Source of the DNA: JADJNY01 sp046349615
Lineage (GTDB): Bacteria > Planctomycetota > UBA1135 > GCA-002686595
Reading direction: 5' to 3'
Length of the DNA stretch: 64,000 nt
Assembly: GCA_046349615.1 (NCBI GenBank)
Contig: JAXMBZ010000010.1
Location: forward strand, 62,001-126,000
Shown: piece by piece, positions 1-8,700 of the stretch
Numbering within the stretch: position 1 is the first letter of the stretch
How the letters are laid out: every line of letters starts with the position of its first letter
Notes under the pieces: model-generated
What the model saw: only the letters and a program-made list of their open reading frames with translations
The model's database searches: none
What the model was told of the DNA's origin: nothing
Position numbers and translations under genes: made by a program

Positions 1-1311
1 CGCCTGGTCGCGCGCGAGCAGCGCGAGATCCTCGCCGACTGCGGTCCACGCGTGCTCGTCGCGGATCCCTCCTTCGCGCCGCTCGTCGCGGACCTCGTCG
101 CGGCTCCGACCTCGATCGAGCACGTGCTCTGGACTCCCGGCGTCGTGCCCGCGCAGGGCGCGGTCCTCGAGCAGGAGCTCGAAGCGGAACTCGCGCGCGG
201 CGAGGGCGCGTTCACCCCCGAACTCGTGCCGGGCGATGCGCTCGCGCACCTCTACTACACGAGCGGGACCACGGGCCGCGCGAAGGGCGTGATGTTGACG
301 CATCGGAACGTCTCCGTGCACGCGCTCGGCACGCTCGCGGAACTCGGGCTCTCCGAGCGCGACACGTGGGCGCACATCGCGCCGCTCTTCCACTTGGCGG
401 ATGCCTGGGCGACGTTCGCGATCACGTGGGCGGGCGGCAAGCACGTCGTGCTGCCCAAGTTCGAAGCGCTCGCCGCGCTCGACCTGCTCGAGCGCGAGCG
501 CGTGACGCTCACGAACCTGATCCCGACGATGCTCAACTTGATGGTGCGCCATCCGAGCGCGCGCGACCGCGATTGGTCGAGCCTGCGCCTCGTGCTCTCG
601 GGCGGCGCGCCGATCGCGCCGCAGGTCGTGCGCGAGATCCTCGAGGTGTTCCGCTGCGAGTACGTGCAGACGTACGGGATGACGGAGACGAGCCCGTACC
701 TGACGCTCAGCCTGCTCAAGGAGCACCTGCGCGCGCTCTCGCCGGAGGAACAGCTCGCGTACCGCGCGAAGACCGGCCGGCCGTTCGCGACGGTCGAGCT
801 CCAGGTCGTCGACGCGAACGACGTCGAAGTCCCCGCGGACGAGCGCACGGTGGGGGAGATCCGCGTCCGCGGAGAGACCGTGACGCCCGGCTACTGGAAC
901 CGTCCCGAGGAGACCGCGGCGGCGCTGCGCGGCGGGTGGCTCTACACGGGCGACCTCGCGGTGCTCGACGCGGAGGGCTACGTCTCGATCGTCGACCGCA
1001 AGAAGGACGTCATCCTGACCGGCGGAGAGAACGTGTACTCGACCGAGGTGGAGCACGTGCTCTACGAGCACGACGGTGTGCTCGAGGCGGCCGTGTTCGC
1101 GCGCCCGGACGAGGTGTGGGGCGAACGCGTGTGCGCGGCGGTGGTGCCGAGGCCGGGCCGGCGGCTCGTCCCCGAGGAACTTGGCGCCTTCTGTCGCGCG
1201 CGCCTCGCGGGGTACAAGGTGCCGCGGGAGTTCCGCTTCCTCGAGAGCCTGCCGCGCACGGGGAGTGGGAAGCTCATGAAGCGCGCGCTGCGCGACGCCC
1301 CGCCCGCCTGA
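1..1311 (+). CDS. Long-chain acyl-CoA synthetase / AMP-dependent ligase (5' end outside window)
   Basis: ANL-superfamily adenylate-forming enzyme that activates a carboxylic acid, probably a fatty acid, to acyl-AMP and then acyl-CoA. The frame is open from base 1, so the N-terminus lies upstream. The AMP-binding P-loop reads YYTSGTTGRAKGV (near 253-291). It is followed by YGMTETSP (A5-type motif), YTGDLA (the A7 Asp), DRKKDVILTGGENVYSTEVE (hinge region) and a C-terminal PRTGSGKLMKRALR, whose Lys is the usual adenylation lysine. All catalytic motifs in the visible part are intact. Substrate cannot be assigned from sequence alone; medium- or long-chain fatty acyl or a related acid is most likely. 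The gene ends 350 bp before the next one and appears to be a separate transcription unit. Confidence 0.92.
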   Translation, partial: RLVAREQREILADCGPRVLVADPSFAPLVADLVAAPTSIEHVLWTPGVVPAQGAVLEQELEAELARGEGAFTPELVPGDALAHLYYTSGTTGRAKGVMLTHRNVSVHALGTLAELGLSERDTWAHIAPLFHLADAWATFAITWAGGKHVVLPKFEALAALDLLERERVTLTNLIPTMLNLMVRHPSARDRDWSSLRLVLSGGAPIAPQVVREILEVFRCEYVQTYGMTETSPYLTLSLLKEHLRALSPEEQLAYRAKTGRPFATVELQVVDANDVEVPADERTVGEIRVRGETVTPGYWNRPEETAAALRGGWLYTGDLAVLDAEGYVSIVDRKKDVILTGGENVYSTEVEHVLYEHDGVLEAAVFARPDEVWGERVCAAVVPRPGRRLVPEELGAFCRARLAGYKVPREFRFLESLPRTGSGKLMKRALRDAPPA

Positions 1312-1661
1312 GGCCCGGGGGCGGTCCCGGTCGGCAGGTGCGGCCCGGTCGACGCCGCTCCGGCGGCAGCCGCCGACTCGGGGCCCGACTCCCCGTCCCC
1401 GTCTTCGAACCCGGCCGACGCGCCGAACTGGCAGGAAAGAACGGCCCAAACCAGGAAGAATCTTCCAATTCGCATTGACGCCGCCGGGGGGGCTCGACAG
1501 GATGTCGGAACTGCGCGCCCCGTTTCGGGGGCGCCCTGGGCGCCGCGTGCGCCACCGGGCCGGCCTCCGACGCGCACCGCACCTTTGGAGCCACACCCCG
1601 CCCCGCTCGGCCGCCCCCGCGGCGTCGCGCGCGGGCTGCAACTGGAAGGACACCTGGGACC
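1312..1661. other. Intergenic region upstream of the first secreted protein
   Basis: 350 bp with no convincing gene. It holds a perfect 13-bp palindrome GGAAGAATCTTCC (1454-1466), a putative promoter just downstream of it (1475-1503), and a long leader before the start at 1662. A TGCAACTGGAAGGA element (1637-1650) includes the likely ribosome-binding GGAAGGA. It resembles, in part, two motifs found upstream of the related gene at 5719. Confidence 0.5.
1475..1503 (+). promoter_or_regulatory. Putative promoter of the secreted protein at 1662
   Basis: TTGACG (1475-1480), 17-bp spacer, CAGGAT (1498-1503). The -35 is strong and the -10 weak. Support comes from the paralogous gene at 5719, which has the same 10-mer GCATTGACGC at nearly the same distance from its start (181 versus 185 bp). 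This implies a leader of about 150 nt in both. Confidence 0.4.
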
Positions 1662-3323
1662 ATGTTCTCGCGCACCCTCGCTCGTTTCCTGCCGATCGTC
1701 GCCCTCGCGCCGGTCGCCTTCGCTCAGACGCAAACCTGCCCCGCGGGCACGACTCAGTCGACGAACACCGTCACGGACAGCTTCGGCCCCGCGACGCCGT
1801 CGTGGGACGGCGCGCAGTTCGTGCTGCACGTGCCGAAGTTCAACCCGCAGGCCGGCCAGACCCTGCTCCGCGCCGAGGTGACCATCGGCGGCAGCGTGCA
1901 GGGCAGCGTGACGGCGGAGAACACCTCGACGCTCTCCGGCTGCACGCTCAACTGGAACCTCGGCTCGGCCTTCCAGATCGACACGCCGATCCCGGGCCAG
2001 GCGCAGGTGAACGTCCTCGCGCAGATCAACGGCATCGATCAACTCGCGGTGTTCGACGGCGTCAACGACGCGAACGGCGCCTCGGGAGAGAGCCACCCCG
2101 GCCTCGCCGACAGCGACCAGAACCAGATCGTCGTGACGGATCCCGCGGTGCTCGCCAGCGTCTTCACGGGCACCGGCAACATCGACTTCCCGCACCGCGC
2201 GACGGACATCTCGACGCACGGCGGCTGCGGCAACCTCAGCATCGTCTTCCAGAACACGTCGCAGATCTTCGTCAGCGTGCGCTACGTGTACTGCACGCCC
2301 GAGGTCCCGACCGACTGCCGTGAGTACAACCGCCGCCAGTGCGGCAGCCTCCTCCTCTACCCCGAGTACGACAACCGCGCGGGCGACCTGACGCTGGTGT
2401 CGGTCACGAACAGCTGCTGCGACGACCCGAACGGCGGCACCTGGATCGAAGTCCGCTTCATCGAGAAGGACTTCTGCACGGAGACGAACCGCTCCTACTT
2501 CCTCTCCGCCTGCGACACGCTCACGTTCCTCACGAGCGCGGTCAATCCGAACGGACGCCAGGGCTACCTGTACATCTACGCGAAGGCGGAGCAGTTCTAC
2601 CCCGCCGACCCGCTGAACACGTCCGGCCGTCCGTGGGTGTTCAACCACCTGATCGGCCAGGAGCTCGTGATCAACGGTCTCGACCACGTCGACTACTCGA
2701 TGAACGCGGTCTCCTTCCTCGGCTTCGGTGAGGAGCGCTCGATCAACGACGACGACCACGACGGCATCCGCGACCTGAACGGCCCGGATGGGGCGACGCC
2801 CGAATACGCCGGCGCGCCGGAAGAGATCCTCATCCCGCGCTACCTCGGCCAGGACGCCGCGAACGCGAAGCGCACCGAGCTCTTCAAGAGCCAGGTCGTC
2901 CTGATCGCGCTGTCGGGTGGCGCGCAGTTCAGCACGATCGTCGACGTGCTCGGCTACAACGACAACGAAGACCCGCTGTCGCACCAGTACGAATTCCACT
3001 GCTGGGACAAGCCCTACCTCCGCGACCTCGCGCCCTGGTCGGTCGAGTGGTTCCTCGACTCGCTCGGCACGGACGACCCCGACGAGATCCTCGGCAACAA
3101 CAGCCGCAACGCGGGCTGGCTCCGGCTCGACGGTCTGCTCGCGAACTCGTCCGGTCCGGAAGCGATCGACAACCCCGCGATCTACGCGGTGCTGATCGAG
3201 CGCACGGGCGCCTACATGGCGGCCGACCTCCCGTTCGAGCGCTGCTCGCAGACGAACGGCGACCTCCTCCCGCTCGGGATCTTCGGCGACGGTCCCAACC
3301 CGGTGGCCGGCGACGATCAGTGA
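1662..3323 (+). CDS. Secreted protein with choice-of-anchor-E-like and 'GSLLxxPEYDN' domains
   Basis: 553-aa exported protein of unknown function. A signal peptide (MFSRTLARFLPIVALAPVAFA) ends near residue 22. Residues about 40-215 resemble choice-of-anchor E domains (VPKFNPQAGQTLL, ENTSTLSGCTLNW, a GTGNIDF stretch and a closing VRYVYC). Residues about 225-553 form a second domain beginning CGSLLLYPEYDNR and containing CDTLTFLTSAV, NDDDHDGIRDLNGP and EILIPRYLGQD. This second domain recurs at the C-terminus of the 1742-aa protein at 5719 and makes up nearly all of the protein at 10992. The DxDxDG-type stretch (NDDDHDGIRD) could bind calcium; this is inferred. GGAAGGA at 1644-1650 supports the start. 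The gene is convergent with the propeller-like gene at 3411 and shares a hairpin terminator region with it. Confidence 0.85.
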   Translation: MFSRTLARFLPIVALAPVAFAQTQTCPAGTTQSTNTVTDSFGPATPSWDGAQFVLHVPKFNPQAGQTLLRAEVTIGGSVQGSVTAENTSTLSGCTLNWNLGSAFQIDTPIPGQAQVNVLAQINGIDQLAVFDGVNDANGASGESHPGLADSDQNQIVVTDPAVLASVFTGTGNIDFPHRATDISTHGGCGNLSIVFQNTSQIFVSVRYVYCTPEVPTDCREYNRRQCGSLLLYPEYDNRAGDLTLVSVTNSCCDDPNGGTWIEVRFIEKDFCTETNRSYFLSACDTLTFLTSAVNPNGRQGYLYIYAKAEQFYPADPLNTSGRPWVFNHLIGQELVINGLDHVDYSMNAVSFLGFGEERSINDDDHDGIRDLNGPDGATPEYAGAPEEILIPRYLGQDAANAKRTELFKSQVVLIALSGGAQFSTIVDVLGYNDNEDPLSHQYEFHCWDKPYLRDLAPWSVEWFLDSLGTDDPDEILGNNSRNAGWLRLDGLLANSSGPEAIDNPAIYAVLIERTGAYMAADLPFERCSQTNGDLLPLGIFGDGPNPVAGDDQ

Positions 3324-3356
3324 TCGAGTCCGCGTAGTCCCATCGGTGCAAGAACG

Positions 3357-3390
3357 GCGAGGCCGGGGAGCAGTCCCCGGCCTCGCTGTT
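3357..3390 (+). terminator. Rho-independent terminator between convergent genes
   Basis: A perfect 13-bp GC-rich stem (GCGAGGCCGGGGA, 3357-3369, with its complement 3374-3386) around a GCAG loop, followed by TGTTTT. It sits 34 bp after the stop at 3323 and 21 bp before the stop of the minus-strand gene, so it may serve both directions. Confidence 0.85.
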
Positions 3391-3410
3391 TTCGCGCGGT
3401 CGCGCGCGGG

Positions 3411-5126
3411 TCAGGGCACGACGGTCAGCCGGACCCAGTCGTGGCCGAGGCGCCGCGGCGAGCTCGAGTACCCCTGCAGGTAGAGCGTCGCGCCGACCGT
3501 GCTCCCCGTGTTGAGGTTCACGAAGGCGTCCCCGCTCGCGTCGAACGTCCCGACCGGGAGGACGCCGAGCCCCGTGCGCGAGAGGAAGAGCGTCCCGATG
3601 TTCGGGAAGGTCTGCGGTGTTCCCATGAGCGTCGGCGACGTGAACAGCACGGCGGGATGCCCCGGAGTTCCCCGCAGGTGGACCTGCACGGTGCCGCCGA
3701 CGTGCGGGATCCCCGCGACGCCGACGTCGAGGTTCTCGACTTCGTAGAGCTGCACGCGCCCGCCGCCCGCGGCGACGTTCGCGTGCGTCGCCTTCGAGGC
3801 GACCGCGAGGCGACGGCCGTCCGCGGAGAGGTCGAGGTCGTAGACCGAGCCCGGCAGATCGATGCTGCGCAGCGGCGTCGCCGACGTGCGGCGATAGGTC
3901 CGGATCTCCGGCGCGGCTCCGAGCTCGTCGCCCCACAGACCCACGGCGATGCGGCTGCCGTTCGCGCTCACGGCGACGTCGGAGACGACGTTCTGCCACG
4001 CACCCTGGCCGACGATCGTGTCCGTCCAGAGCGTGGTGTAGTTCGTCAGGTCCAGCGCGACGACGTCGACGCGCCGGAAGGTGTCCATGTAGTTGAATCC
4101 CGCGACGAGCGTCGAGCCGTCGTCCGAGACGTCGAGTCGGTCGCAGTAGTTCTGGCCCGCGACCGACAGCGTGTACGCGGCGGAGTATTGGCCGGTGCTG
4201 GCGTTGCGGCGGAAGACGCGCACCTGTCCGTTCGTGCCGAACGCGAAGCAGGAGCCGTCGCCCGAGATGCCCAGCGACGAGTAGAGCGTCACGAACGGGA
4301 TCGACGTGTAGAGCACGGAACCGTTCGCGACGTCGTGCACCTGGACTCGGAGCGAACTCGTGAGGACGACCTTCGTGCCGTCGGCCGAGAGATCGATCGC
4401 GTTGAACGTGTTGCCGATGTCGGCGGCGAACGTCGACACGGGCGCCGCGCTCGTCGGGCCGAAGCTCGCGACGTCGACGCGGTTCGTGTAGATGTTGTAT
4501 ACGAACGCGACGACCTTCGTTCCATCGCGCGAGATGCGCACGGCGATCTTGTCGTGCCCGTTCGTGAGCGTCGGCCAGTTGTAGCTCCAGTTCGCTCCCG
4601 CCACGGTGGGGGAGAAGACCTTCACGACGACGCGCCGCAGGCCGGGCTGCCCCGAGTCGACGTCGAAGACCTCGGCGTGGACGTCCATCGTGTCCGCCGA
4701 CGCCACTTGGTGGTGGAGCGTCGGAGTCGGGCTGACGTACTGGAGGATCGGGAGCGGCGGGTTCTGGTCGAACGACGAGAACGTGCGCGTGTAGTCCGTC
4801 AACGGACCCACCGACGTGAAGACCTGCGTGCCCGCGCTGCCCGTCGAAACGGTGCGCGGAACCCAGCCCTCGAGGCCGCTCTCGTGCGACCACACCGCCC
4901 CGCTGGCGACGATGGGAAGCACCGTCGTGCCGCCGTTCGCCGTCGGACTCGACGGCGTCGCGGCCGCGGTGCCCGTCGTTCGAACGACCTGGGGTCCCTG
5001 TGGAGTGAGTGCGACCGCCGTCGTCTCGCGTTGCGCTTGCGAGCCCGCGAACGCGGTCGTGCCGACGAGACCGAAGACCACTGCGCCGATGCCCATGGCC
5101 GGAATCCGGCCCGTCTGCCTGATCAT
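3411..5126 (-). CDS. Secreted beta-propeller-like protein (paralogue of 12183-13847)
   Basis: 571-aa exported protein. The start at 5126 gives a clean signal peptide (MIRQTGRIPAMGIGAVVFGL..., cleavage near AFA) and has AGAGGAG at 5134-5140. A longer in-frame start at 5222 adds residues that do not look like a signal. The central part (about 150-460) is built of WD40/PD40-like blades with repeating 'DLSADGTKVVLTSS', 'DVSDDGSTLVAGFN' and 'DLSADGRRLAVASK' strands, as in TolB-type propellers. The last 100 residues form a beta-rich tail ending QGYSSSPRRLG. The whole protein aligns by eye with the gene at 12183. No catalytic motif is seen; a surface or periplasmic binding role is possible. It is convergent with the gene at 1662. 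Confidence 0.85.
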   Translation of the reverse strand: MIRQTGRIPAMGIGAVVFGLVGTTAFAGSQAQRETTAVALTPQGPQVVRTTGTAAATPSSPTANGGTTVLPIVASGAVWSHESGLEGWVPRTVSTGSAGTQVFTSVGPLTDYTRTFSSFDQNPPLPILQYVSPTPTLHHQVASADTMDVHAEVFDVDSGQPGLRRVVVKVFSPTVAGANWSYNWPTLTNGHDKIAVRISRDGTKVVAFVYNIYTNRVDVASFGPTSAAPVSTFAADIGNTFNAIDLSADGTKVVLTSSLRVQVHDVANGSVLYTSIPFVTLYSSLGISGDGSCFAFGTNGQVRVFRRNASTGQYSAAYTLSVAGQNYCDRLDVSDDGSTLVAGFNYMDTFRRVDVVALDLTNYTTLWTDTIVGQGAWQNVVSDVAVSANGSRIAVGLWGDELGAAPEIRTYRRTSATPLRSIDLPGSVYDLDLSADGRRLAVASKATHANVAAGGGRVQLYEVENLDVGVAGIPHVGGTVQVHLRGTPGHPAVLFTSPTLMGTPQTFPNIGTLFLSRTGLGVLPVGTFDASGDAFVNLNTGSTVGATLYLQGYSSSPRRLGHDWVRLTVVP

Positions 5127-5718
5127 GAATGTGCTCCTCTCGAGGTGGGACGCCTGCCCGCGCCCGCCCGATGCTCGAGTTGGATCGGCGTCCGGGCACC
5201 GGAAAGTAAATGCAACTTCCAAGAATGCGGCGAAATCCGAGTTCCCTCGGGTCGGGCACAGGTCGGTCTCCGCGGGGCGCGAGCTCGGCTCGGGCGGCGC
5301 TGCAGTGGGGCTCCAGCGCTCGAAAGCAGACCCGCGGCTAGGGATTCGCGTGGCTGCGCGACACTTCGTTTCGCCGCGACGTCGGGAACACGGCGCGCGA
5401 CGCGAACTGCAACTTCGAAGAACGGAGAGGCGGAAGCTCCGTGCTCACGCATGCGCCTCCGTCACTGCGCTCCGCGCGAGTGATCGTTGGAAGTTCGCGT
5501 AACGACGCCCTTCTCCAGGCTGCTGCATTGACGCTCCAGCGCGACTTTGCGAGCATGCGCAGCACACGGCGCCCCGATCGCGCGATGAACGACCGCTGCC
5601 CCGCACGCAGCACGTTTCCGACGCGCCTCGCGCCCCCCATCACCGCTTCGCACGTCGGACGAGGTGCCGCTCCTCGCTCCGTCCGTGCGAACTCGACTCG
5701 AGAGAAACGACGCGCACC
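5127..5718. other. Divergent intergenic region between two secreted-protein genes
   Basis: 592 bp without a credible gene. It contains two direct copies of TGCAACTTCSAAGAA (5211-5225 with S=C; 5408-5422 with S=G), 197 bp apart, and a putative promoter for the plus-strand gene at 5528-5556. Open frames crossing it are Arg/Ala-rich shadows without ribosome-binding sites. Confidence 0.5.
5528..5556 (+). promoter_or_regulatory. Putative promoter of the 1742-aa secreted protein
   Basis: TTGACG (5528-5533), 17-bp spacer, GAGCAT (5551-5556), inside the 10-mer GCATTGACGC that also precedes the gene at 1662. The -10 is a poor match; positional conservation is the main argument. Confidence 0.4.
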
Positions 5719-8700
5719 ATGTCCTCGCACATCCCCTCGTTGAGCTCGTTCCTTCGCCTGACTGCGCTGGTGCTGCTCGCCGCGCCGGCACTTCCGCAGG
5801 TCGTGCGTCAAGGCTCGCCGAGCCCGAACGGACAAGGCACGAACCAACTGGTGCCGGCACCGCCTTCGACGGTGTTGTTTCTCGGTCCGCCGCAGTGTCC
5901 CGCGCCCTCGGCTGCGGGCTGCGTCGGAGGGACGCTTCAGCCGCAGGTGGCCTACGAAGCGGCCTTCCCGTCGAGCCTCGTGTCGCCGCAGTGTCCGCCG
6001 ACGCCGGGGCCGACCGACTTCTTCGGCACGCCGAATTGGAACACGGCGACGGACCCGTGCCCGCTCGTCTGCCCGCTGATCCTCCCGCGCTTCGACCCGG
6101 CGCAGGTCCCGGGGGTCGGCTGCAAGAAGCTCCTGCAGGCCGAGATCCGCTTCGAGGGCTATCTCGTCGGCGACGTGGCGGCGACGAACACGTCCACTCT
6201 GTCGCCGTGCGTCACGACGCTGACCTCGCGCACGACGTTCCAGCTCTCGCACCCGACGCTGCTCCCGACGCCCTGCACGTTCAACGTCGACGACAACCAC
6301 ATCGTCAACCTGCCCCAGAACGGCGGCTCGACGTTCTTCGCGATCCCGCTGACGAGCCGCGTCTGCCCCGACACCTCCGCCGGTCAGGCCCCGCTCTGCT
6401 TCACGGACCCCGTGGTCCTCGCGAACGAGTTCCTCGTCGGTCCTTCGGGCACCACGATCTCGATCTCGCACGCGGCGATCTCCGACTCGATCCACAACGG
6501 CTGCGGCAACCTGGCGATCCAGTTCCGCAACTGCTCGCGCGTCCGTGCGCGCGTCATCTACACGTACTGCATCTCGACTCCGCCGGACGCCGTCAACGAC
6601 ACGCTCGCGCTCTGCCGCGGAAGCGGACCGGTCGCGATCAACGTCCTCGCCAACGACACCTCCGACACCGCGCTCGCCTGCGCGACCAACGGCCTCGAGA
6701 TCGTCACCGGCCCGGCGAACGGCACGGCGAGCGTCGTCACGGATGCCTCGTGCGTGAACTCGCTCTGCAGCCAGCGCTGCATCCGCTACACGCCGAACCC
6801 GACCTTCACCGGCACGGACACGATCACGTACCGGATCACCGACGTCGACGGCTGCGTCGACACGGCGACGGTCACGATCAACGTCTGCGGTGTGACGACG
6901 CCGAACACGACGGCCGCGGTCTGCGCAGGGAGCACGGTCAACGTGTGCCTGCCGTTCTCGACCTCCGGGCCTTGCCGCACCGTTTCGTGCAGCAACGTGA
7001 CGCTCGGCACCCCGAGCCAGGGCACGCTCGGGACCGTCGGCACCTGCCCGATCGGCGTCCCCTGCAGCTCGGGTTGCTGCGTCGCGTACACCGCGCCGGC
7101 GAACCCCACGGGCTCGACGGCGACCTTCACCTACACGGTGACGACGACGACCGGGTGCACCTCGACCGGCACCGTCACGATCGACATCTGCAAGCTCACC
7201 GCTCCGAACGCGACGGCGACGGTGTGCTCGACCGGCACCGTGGACATCTGTCTGCCGATCACGGCGACGGCGGCGTGCGGCACGATCACGTGCGCGAACG
7301 TGTCGCTCTCGGCGGTGACGGGCGGCGGTACCGTCGCGGTGTCGCCCTCGTGCGGCGTCGCGTGCGCCGCGCCGGGTTGCTGCGTGCGCTACAACGCGAC
7401 CGGCAGCACCGGGAACACGGCCACGTTCACCTACACGGTGACCTCGCCCGCGATCGCCGGTTGCACGGCGACGGGCACGGTGACGGTGAACATCTGCCGC
7501 CTGACCGCTCCGAACGCGACGGCGACGGTGTGCGCGAACGGCACGGTGGACATCTGCCTGCCGATCACGGCGACGGCGGCGTGCGGCACGATCACGTGCG
7601 CGAACGTTTCGCTCTCGGCGGTGACGGGCGGCGGCACGGTCGCGGTGTCGCCCTCGTGCGGCGTCGCGTGCGCCGCGCCGGGCTGCTGCGTGCGCTACAA
7701 CGCGACCGGTAGCACCGGGAGCACGGCCACGTTCACCTACACGGTGACCTCGCCCGCGGTGACGGGTTGCACGGCGACCGGCACCGTCACGGTGAACATC
7801 TGTCGGCTCACGTCGCCGAACGCGACGGCGAACGTCTGCGCGGACGGCACGGTGGACATCTGCCTGCCGATCACGGCGACGGCGGCGTGCGGCACGATCA
7901 CGTGCGCGAACGTGTCGCTCTCGGCGGTGACGGGCGGCGGCACGGTCGCGGTGTCGCCCTCGTGCGGCGTCGCGTGCGCCGCGCCGGGTTGCTGCGTGCG
8001 CTACAACGCGACCGGCAGCACCGGGAGCACGGCGACGTTCACGTACACGGTCACTGCGCCCGGACTCTCGGGCTGCACGTCGACGGGTACGGTCACGGTG
8101 AACATCTGCCGCCTGACCGCGCCGAACACGACGGCGAACGTCTGCGCGGACGGGACGGTGGACATCTGCCTGCCGATCACGGCGACGGCGGCGTGCGGCA
8201 CGATCACGTGCGCGAACGTTTCGCTCTCGGCGGTGACGGGCGGCGGCTCGGTCGCGGTGTCGCCCTCGTGCGGCGTCGCGTGCGCCGCGCCGGGTTGCTG
8301 CGTGCGCTACAACGCGACCGGCAGCACCGGGAGCACGGCCACGTTCACCTACACGGTGACCTCGCCCGCGATCGCCGGTTGCACGGCGACGGGCACGGTG
8401 ACGGTGAACATCTGCCGCCTGACCGCTCCGAACGCGACGGCGACGGTGTGCTCGACGGGCACGGTGGACATCTGCCTGCCGATCACGGCGACGGCGGCGT
8501 GCGGCACGATCACGTGCGCGAACGTTTCGCTCTCGGCGGTGACGGGCGGCGGTACCGTCGCGGTGTCGCCCTCGTGCGGCGTCGCGTGCGCCGCACCGGG
8601 CTGCTGCGTGCGCTACAACGCGAACGGGAGCACGGGCAACACGGCGACCTTCTCCTACACGGTGACCTCGCCCGCCGTCGCAGCCTGCACGGCGACGGGC

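Noticed and set aside
5127..5718. Small genes in the divergent intergenic region
   Set aside because: Candidate frames lack ribosome-binding sites and have the Arg/Ala-rich composition of shadows; no similarity recognised.
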